A stretch of DNA of 64,000 nt from positions 124,001 through 188,000 of the forward strand of contig LNKV01000005.1 of the NCBI GenBank assembly GCA_001465935.1. Direction: 5' to 3'. Position numbers and translations under genes: made by a program. Below are positions 59,195-64,000 of the stretch, piece by piece (position 1 is the stretch's first letter; each line of letters starts with the position of its first letter). Origin of the DNA: Clarireedia homoeocarpa. Taxonomy: Eukaryota; Ascomycota; Leotiomycetes; Helotiales; Rutstroemiaceae. Under the pieces are notes generated by a model. That model did no database searches and was not told where the DNA came from. It saw only the letters and a program-made list of their open reading frames with translations.

Positions 59195-61463
59195 CAATGA
59201 AAACCACAAACTTCAAAACATTCTCCTCCCCCAAGCCCCCTCTCCCCTCCCGGTCTGCTCTCTCTCCAAGCTTTCCAGCTCGTTCTCATTCCTGCTTTTC
59301 CTAACCAAGAAATAATCTTCTCCGTCCGGTCTAGGTTCTTTGATATGTTGACGCTACGCGGCACATGCTGGTCGACAATACCCCGACTCGTGCAGATGGT
59401 GCACATTGTGGCTTACCCTTGGCGTTAGCCCCCCTGCTCAGCCATTTTCCGAGAATCTTTTTGGACGAATCAGCGTGGGGTGGTTGTCGATTTCGTTGAT
59501 GGATTGTGGGTTTTCCTTTTGGGTGAGATTGCATTTTCACTGCCCCGTCCTAGTGTGCGACTGCTTGAACGAGAGCCTCAGCGGTTCTTGGAACGTCTAA
59601 GCCAAGCTGGATTCGGGAAGAGAGTTACTGTAGATTGGCGGGTATGTAAATAATGAGCAAGCAATTCTTGGGGAGGGTGAGGATGGCCATAGCATGGCAT
59701 GGCATGGCATGGCATGACATGACATGACATGACTAGACTACGGCGTTGGACGTTCGATCTTTAGAGTTTTCACCTGACGAGCTGACTGACGAGTGTGTAG
59801 ACGAGGAACCGACAACAACAGAAGGAGGGGAGACAGATTCATGCTCCAAAGTATACCTACCTTACCCTACTGTACTCCAACATCTAGTAAACCAATGATT
59901 GCTGTCCATGATCACTGACACACACTGGGCGGACATACATATCTTTCCATGCTTGACATTACATTGCATAGGAAGTACAGACATACCTACATACACATAC
60001 ACATACATACATACAGCATACATACATACATGCTGTCGTAGATAGACAGTCGACAGCCGACAGTACATATCCCACTTCCCTCAATCGCCTGCGTGCAGGA
60101 AAAATCTCATCACCATGATCATGTTCGTGGTCCCTCAAGCTTACACGATATCCATGTTCGGATCTTCAATGGACTGATAGGTCTGGCAGCGTCTCCAGTA
60201 CTCCATAAGTCTATGCTCAATTACATCTTGATACCACGGTACTTGTTGAGACAAATCAAACGTTTGTGGGCACTGGGGTAGGTTGGGGGGAAATGGGCTT
60301 TGTTGTCTGAAAGATCGATGTAGGATTGCAGATTTTCATACTAGTTGTTCTCCGTGTGCTCGAACCATAATGGAGAGAGCGCCGTCAACATTGCTACAGT
60401 AGGGCACTGGTTAGGTATGAAGGGGGGTTGTTGGAAGTTACACGTAGGTGACAGAGGGGATCCACGTTTATCCGCGCGATGGCGCCCACCCACCACACAC
60501 GTCGTCCCGCGCCAAAAATAGTGAAGGGATGAAGTGGTTGAAGTGGAGTTTGGGAAGTGGGAAGGGGAGAGGGTTTTTTTTTTTCAAGGTTTTTTTCTTT
60601 AATGACCCTGACTCAAAGGAGTTCAAGGGAAGTAAGAAAAAAGAAGTCCAAGGAAATGGAGTACGGGAAAAGAACTCATTTGGGCAGTGTGATGTGATAG
60701 GTAACTACTTCGTATCTGAGTAAGGCTATTCCACGGGCGGGTCAAGCAAAGAAAATGTCATAGCCCGCGAAAAGGATGATGAGGGTATTCTATATTTATG
60801 GATCTTGGCCCTACTCACAGACCAATCATAAAACACGGACTATCAGTTGTATCACTCAACAGGAGACTTTTTGGGGGGGGGAGAGGAGGTAGGTTTTCTG
60901 AATGCCTAGACAAGACGTACGACATTACGGATGCTGTACACCCAGAGAGAGGAACAGCACCAGAGTAGGAAAGACGAATTCCCGCAACACTAAACCACGG
61001 CAGGTAACAAGAGTGTTTAGTTGTTCTTTTAACTCACGCTTCACCTGCAAGGACATTTCATGCCGTTACTGCTACTGTACAAGTAGCCCGAGTTTTGGGG
61101 CTGTTTGGGCTTTTTGATGGGTGGGACGGATGGATGATGGGGGAGGGCAGTTATACACTACCAGGATGGTTTAGATCCATGCAACAGCTACCTATCGTTG
61201 TCCTTCCCCCTCTCTGTCGTTCTATGCACAACGAACAACTCTGTTATTCCCCATCGAACCCTTACGAGCCAAGACAGACGATGAGGATGGCGGAAGATGC
61301 TAAGAGGGGATGGCTGGGATGGTTGGGATGGGTTGAGATGGCGCCAATACACATACATTCACTTGGCCCGAAGGAGGCAATACTCGTGCAACGATGTACA
61401 GAAGTACCCAAGTCTGCGCTCACTCAACGGGCTACACGACAATCAAGAAAGCAAGAGAGAGTA

Positions 61464-61551
61464 TCAGTAGCAAGAACAGTAGCAGTAGCAGTAGCAGTAG
61501 CAGTAGCAGTGGCAGTAGCAGTGGCAGTACCAATAGCAGTAGCAGTAGCAG
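61464..61551. repeat. AGTAGC/CAG-type hexamer array
   Basis: About fourteen units of CAGTAG with a few variants (CAGTGG, TACCAATAG). It produces artefactual poly-Ser and poly-Leu/Ala ORFs on both strands. Confidence 0.9.
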
Positions 61552-61710
61552 TATCAAAATGAAGCAGCCACCGTAAAAAGCCGCACTTGAGGGTGCGGGT
61601 GCTAACCACATGTATACATTTCCACGCAATGGACAGCACGGAAAATCACAAATCTGGGCATTAAATTACCTAGTACAGAAGAGTATGGGAGTATGGCGTT
61701 ACCACTCGAA

Positions 61711-61842
61711 GCACCCAGCACCCAGCACCACGCACCACGCACCACGCACCCAGCACTACGCACCCAGCACCAGCACCAGCACCAACACCAACACCAACAC
61801 CGGCACCGGCACCAGCACCAGCAGCCAGCACCCAGCAGCCAG
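61711..61842. repeat. CACC-rich compound minisatellite
   Basis: Units shift from CACCCAG and CACCACG to CACCAG, CACCAA and CACCGG and back to CAGCCAG over about 130 bp. It lies upstream of the gene at 63468. Confidence 0.85.
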
Positions 61843-63072
61843 CTCCAAGGTCCAAGAAAGCAGGCAGGCCAAACACCCAAGCACGGGCGCTGCAGCCAAT
61901 CCCGTGCGGCGGTGCACACGAATCATCGCGACCAGTCCCAAAGCGGGCAAATTTTCAAGATTAATTCCCTAGCCTCCTTGCAAAAACATCCCGGCAATCC
62001 GCCAATCCGTCAATCCACCAACCCACATACCCACATAATACCGAATCCTTGCTGCCCTTTGCAAATACCTTATTGCTTAATTCGAGTCGTCTTTCCCTCT
62101 TTTCCTCTCTTGCTCCTGCTCGCACCGTCCTGTGTCTGGTTGTGGTGTGCTTAATACCCTTTATTATCCCAGTTTTTTGTTTGATAAAAAAAAAGAGGTT
62201 CCTCCACATACACCACACCCACCTCCTCCTCCTCCTCCTCCTACCACACTGCACCACCCTCCACCACACCACACCACACTACTCTGCACTACCTTTTCTT
62301 CAAGACATTTCAACGTCTTTTCCTCTCAATCGCTGCTGATTTACTCGTCCCGATTATCGACCCATATCTTGGTCTCGCAGGTCCCGCAGCAGCAGCAGCA
62401 GCAACAGCAACCACAGCGAAGAGGAAGATTTCTTCGATTCTTTTGCATCCACAGCAACCCGACTGCCATTTGGTCTATCGTCGCTGACGGCCTGGACTAT
62501 ATAATCCCAAGACGTCACCTCGCACCAGCTGCCTCTCCATCTGCGTCCACGTCCACGTTCAATCACATCGTTTCCGACATCCATTCAATATCCGCCGTTC
62601 GGCGTCCGTTGATCCTATCGAATCATCACGACACGATACCCACGAAATTCGCCTCCCCGTCCCACAAAAAGAATCGATTCATTGAAAAAGGACAACAGAT
62701 AGATAAAAGTCTAAAGTACAAAAACCAAGAAATCGAAAGCAGAGGGTGCGAGCTTGCTGTTTCCACCAACCATTTCAATAAACCCACACTCTCACCACAC
62801 TACTCATCCTTATCTCGTACCCTTATACGGTCGACCTTGCCTTAATCCTTCGCCTACATACAAGAAGGGTCAGGACCCTCGACAAGATTCTCTTACGACT
62901 TTCCGGTCTATCGCTCCTACCGTTGCTGAGGATATCCTTTTTGAAGCATTACTTGATCTGATAAGAGCTTTGTCGCTGGAATACGCACTTTGTTCTTTCT
63001 GGTCCGATTTTACTTCATAAATCCATCGACGAGCCATCCGGATCGTCCAAGAACTTTAACATCGTTCAAACA

Positions 63073-63428
63073 GTAAGTTGGCATATCTTTCTCCCTACCA
63101 TCCCATCTTGTCTGCTGTACTCTTCTATGATAAAGCAGACGCACATCCTCTTGACCAACAGATTATCCACACTCTTCACAAATTCAAACCACTCCTACAC
63201 TTCATCATCCCATATTCACGATTTATGCCCTTTGTTCAATCTTCCCGAATATTCACAATTATGAATGCGGCTGACCCGTACTTTCCCCCAATAATCAGTC
63301 CACCTTCTTAGTCTCTTCCTTTATTTCTTCCCGTACTCAATGATAAGCAGGAACTAAACTTGCTACTTTCGACATCCTCTCCCACCTGGTCGAATAGCCT
63401 TAACTCGTTACTCCTACAATTTCAATAG
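63073..63428 (+). other. Probable 5'UTR intron of the Gac1-like gene
   Basis: A GTAAGT donor follows CA at 63073. A plausible acceptor TTTCAATAG ends at 63428, with CCTTAACTC upstream as a branch point. It would leave a 39-nt second leader exon before the ATG. The region before it (62.0-63.07 kb) is pyrimidine- and repeat-rich (CTC and CAG runs at 62222-62242 and 62388-62412) and looks like a long first leader exon or promoter. Confidence 0.45.
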
Positions 63429-63467
63429 ATCTCTCTTTCTCCTCGAGCGAAGGCGACCTCTCCTAGG

Positions 63468-64000
63468 ATGCCTTACACACCTCCTTCTCATCGATCTCCC
63501 GCCCCGTCGACTGATAACTCTCCCGCCATCAGTCGTCGTTCCTCATATCAATCCAGCCCGGGCATGCATTCACAAAGACCCGAATTACCACGCTCAACAT
63601 CCTACTTAACCAGACACCGAAGGACTCCCTCAGTTAAATCAAATGGATTCCAACAAAACCTAGAGCCAACACCACCTGGAACCGCGGATAGCGAGAAGGG
63701 TCACCATGATACCACACACACCCTATCTGTCTCCAACAGTCTTCGACAATCTCCTCCACCGGTGACGGACGAAACCAAGATGCCCATCGGCGTCGTCATG
63801 TCGCCTCCAGACTCGGCACAGAACTCGGATGAAGAAGATGTCGTGTTAAGGGGGAGAAAGCTGGAGAACTTGGAGGAGTTGCAAGCTGCTATCAGGGTTA
63901 TCGAGCAACACCGAGAGAGCTCACCCAACAGGACATCGGCGGAGCTACAAAAGATCACACAAGCCATTTCAAACTTGCCTGCGGATCAAGAGAAGAAGGA
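63468..64000 (+). CDS. Probable protein phosphatase 1 regulatory subunit (Gac1-like), 5' part
   Basis: The ATG at 63468 opens a frame that stays open to the window end (177 codons), so the gene is truncated by the window. The sequence is basic and Ser/Pro-rich, with SYLTRHRRTPSVKSNGF, SNSLRQSPPPVTDE, VMSPPDSAQNSDEED and RKLENLEELQAAIRVIEQ. This order of short blocks is what I recall from the N-terminus of fungal Gac1-like proteins, which target protein phosphatase 1 to glycogen through a later CBM21 domain. That domain would lie beyond the window, so the family call rests on the N-terminus alone. It is the only supported gene in the last 22 kb, with a long repeat-rich upstream region. Confidence 0.55.
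   Translation, partial: MPYTPPSHRSPAPSTDNSPAISRRSSYQSSPGMHSQRPELPRSTSYLTRHRRTPSVKSNGFQQNLEPTPPGTADSEKGHHDTTHTLSVSNSLRQSPPPVTDETKMPIGVVMSPPDSAQNSDEEDVVLRGRKLENLEELQAAIRVIEQHRESSPNRTSAELQKITQAISNLPADQEKK

Larger units (their letters stand above)
43217..63072. other. About 20-kb gene desert rich in simple repeats
   Basis: No multi-exon or single-exon protein gene could be supported on either strand. ORFs reach 100-240 codons but are low-complexity, start at non-ATG codons or overlap ORFs on the other strand. The DNA is not AT-rich like the 33-37 kb island. It carries dozens of micro- and minisatellites, especially after 46 kb. It may be a large upstream control region or noncoding transcripts of the gene at 63468. 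Confidence 0.55.

Noticed and set aside
61432..61629. Apparent transmembrane poly-Leu protein
   Set aside because: It is a translation of the CAGTAG hexamer array; the hydrophobic run is a repeat artefact.
62132..62845. 237-codon plus-strand ORF
   Set aside because: Low-complexity His/Pro/Gln translation of CTC and CAG repeats upstream of the Gac1-like gene; more likely leader or promoter DNA.

Overview
The window looks like nuclear DNA of a filamentous ascomycete, probably a helotialean leotiomycete of the Botrytis/Sclerotinia type. Genes carry short GT-AG introns, mostly 49-85 nt, several with CTAAC-like branch points. A velvet-domain gene is present. One AT-rich block holds a kinase copy disabled by C-to-T type changes, as expected from repeat-induced point mutation (RIP). 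The genus is an inference; the fungal assignment is firm. All gene models were spliced by eye from the sequence.

Layout. 0-10 kb: a large HeLo-pseudokinase-trypsin-like protease gene (+), a dual-start arginyl-tRNA synthetase (-) and a short velvet-domain gene (-). 9.5-18.8 kb: a gene-poor stretch with remnants of a possible membrane-protein gene near 12.3-12.7 kb. 18.8-25.1 kb: an MFS sugar transporter, a secreted repetitive Gly/His-rich protein and a small hypothetical. 25.5-32.8 kb: an accessory block with an RNase T1-family gene (-), a 2EXR/F-box-like gene, a six-exon FAD-linked oxidase, a flavin reductase-like protein and a sulfotransferase-like protein. The last three could form a small redox/tailoring cluster. 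32.8-38.7 kb: an AT-rich island with a solo LTR-like repeat, a casein-kinase-1 pseudogene and a MITE-like inverted repeat. 38.7-41.2 kb: a secreted GH16 glucanase (+) and a class II aldolase-like gene (-). 41.2-63.4 kb: about 22 kb without a convincing protein gene, containing a solo LTR with a target-site duplication, a strong hairpin and many micro- and minisatellites. 63.47 kb to the end: the 5' part of a probable protein phosphatase 1 regulatory (Gac1-like) gene with a likely 5'UTR intron.

The most interesting object is the first gene. It combines a HeLo domain (the fold shared by HET-S and the MLKL four-helix bundle), a kinase fold that has lost its catalytic motifs (as in MLKL), and a C-terminal protease-like domain with an apparently complete His-Asp-Ser triad. 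This is an MLKL-like layout with a built-in protease, a good candidate for a fungal regulated cell-death or allorecognition module.
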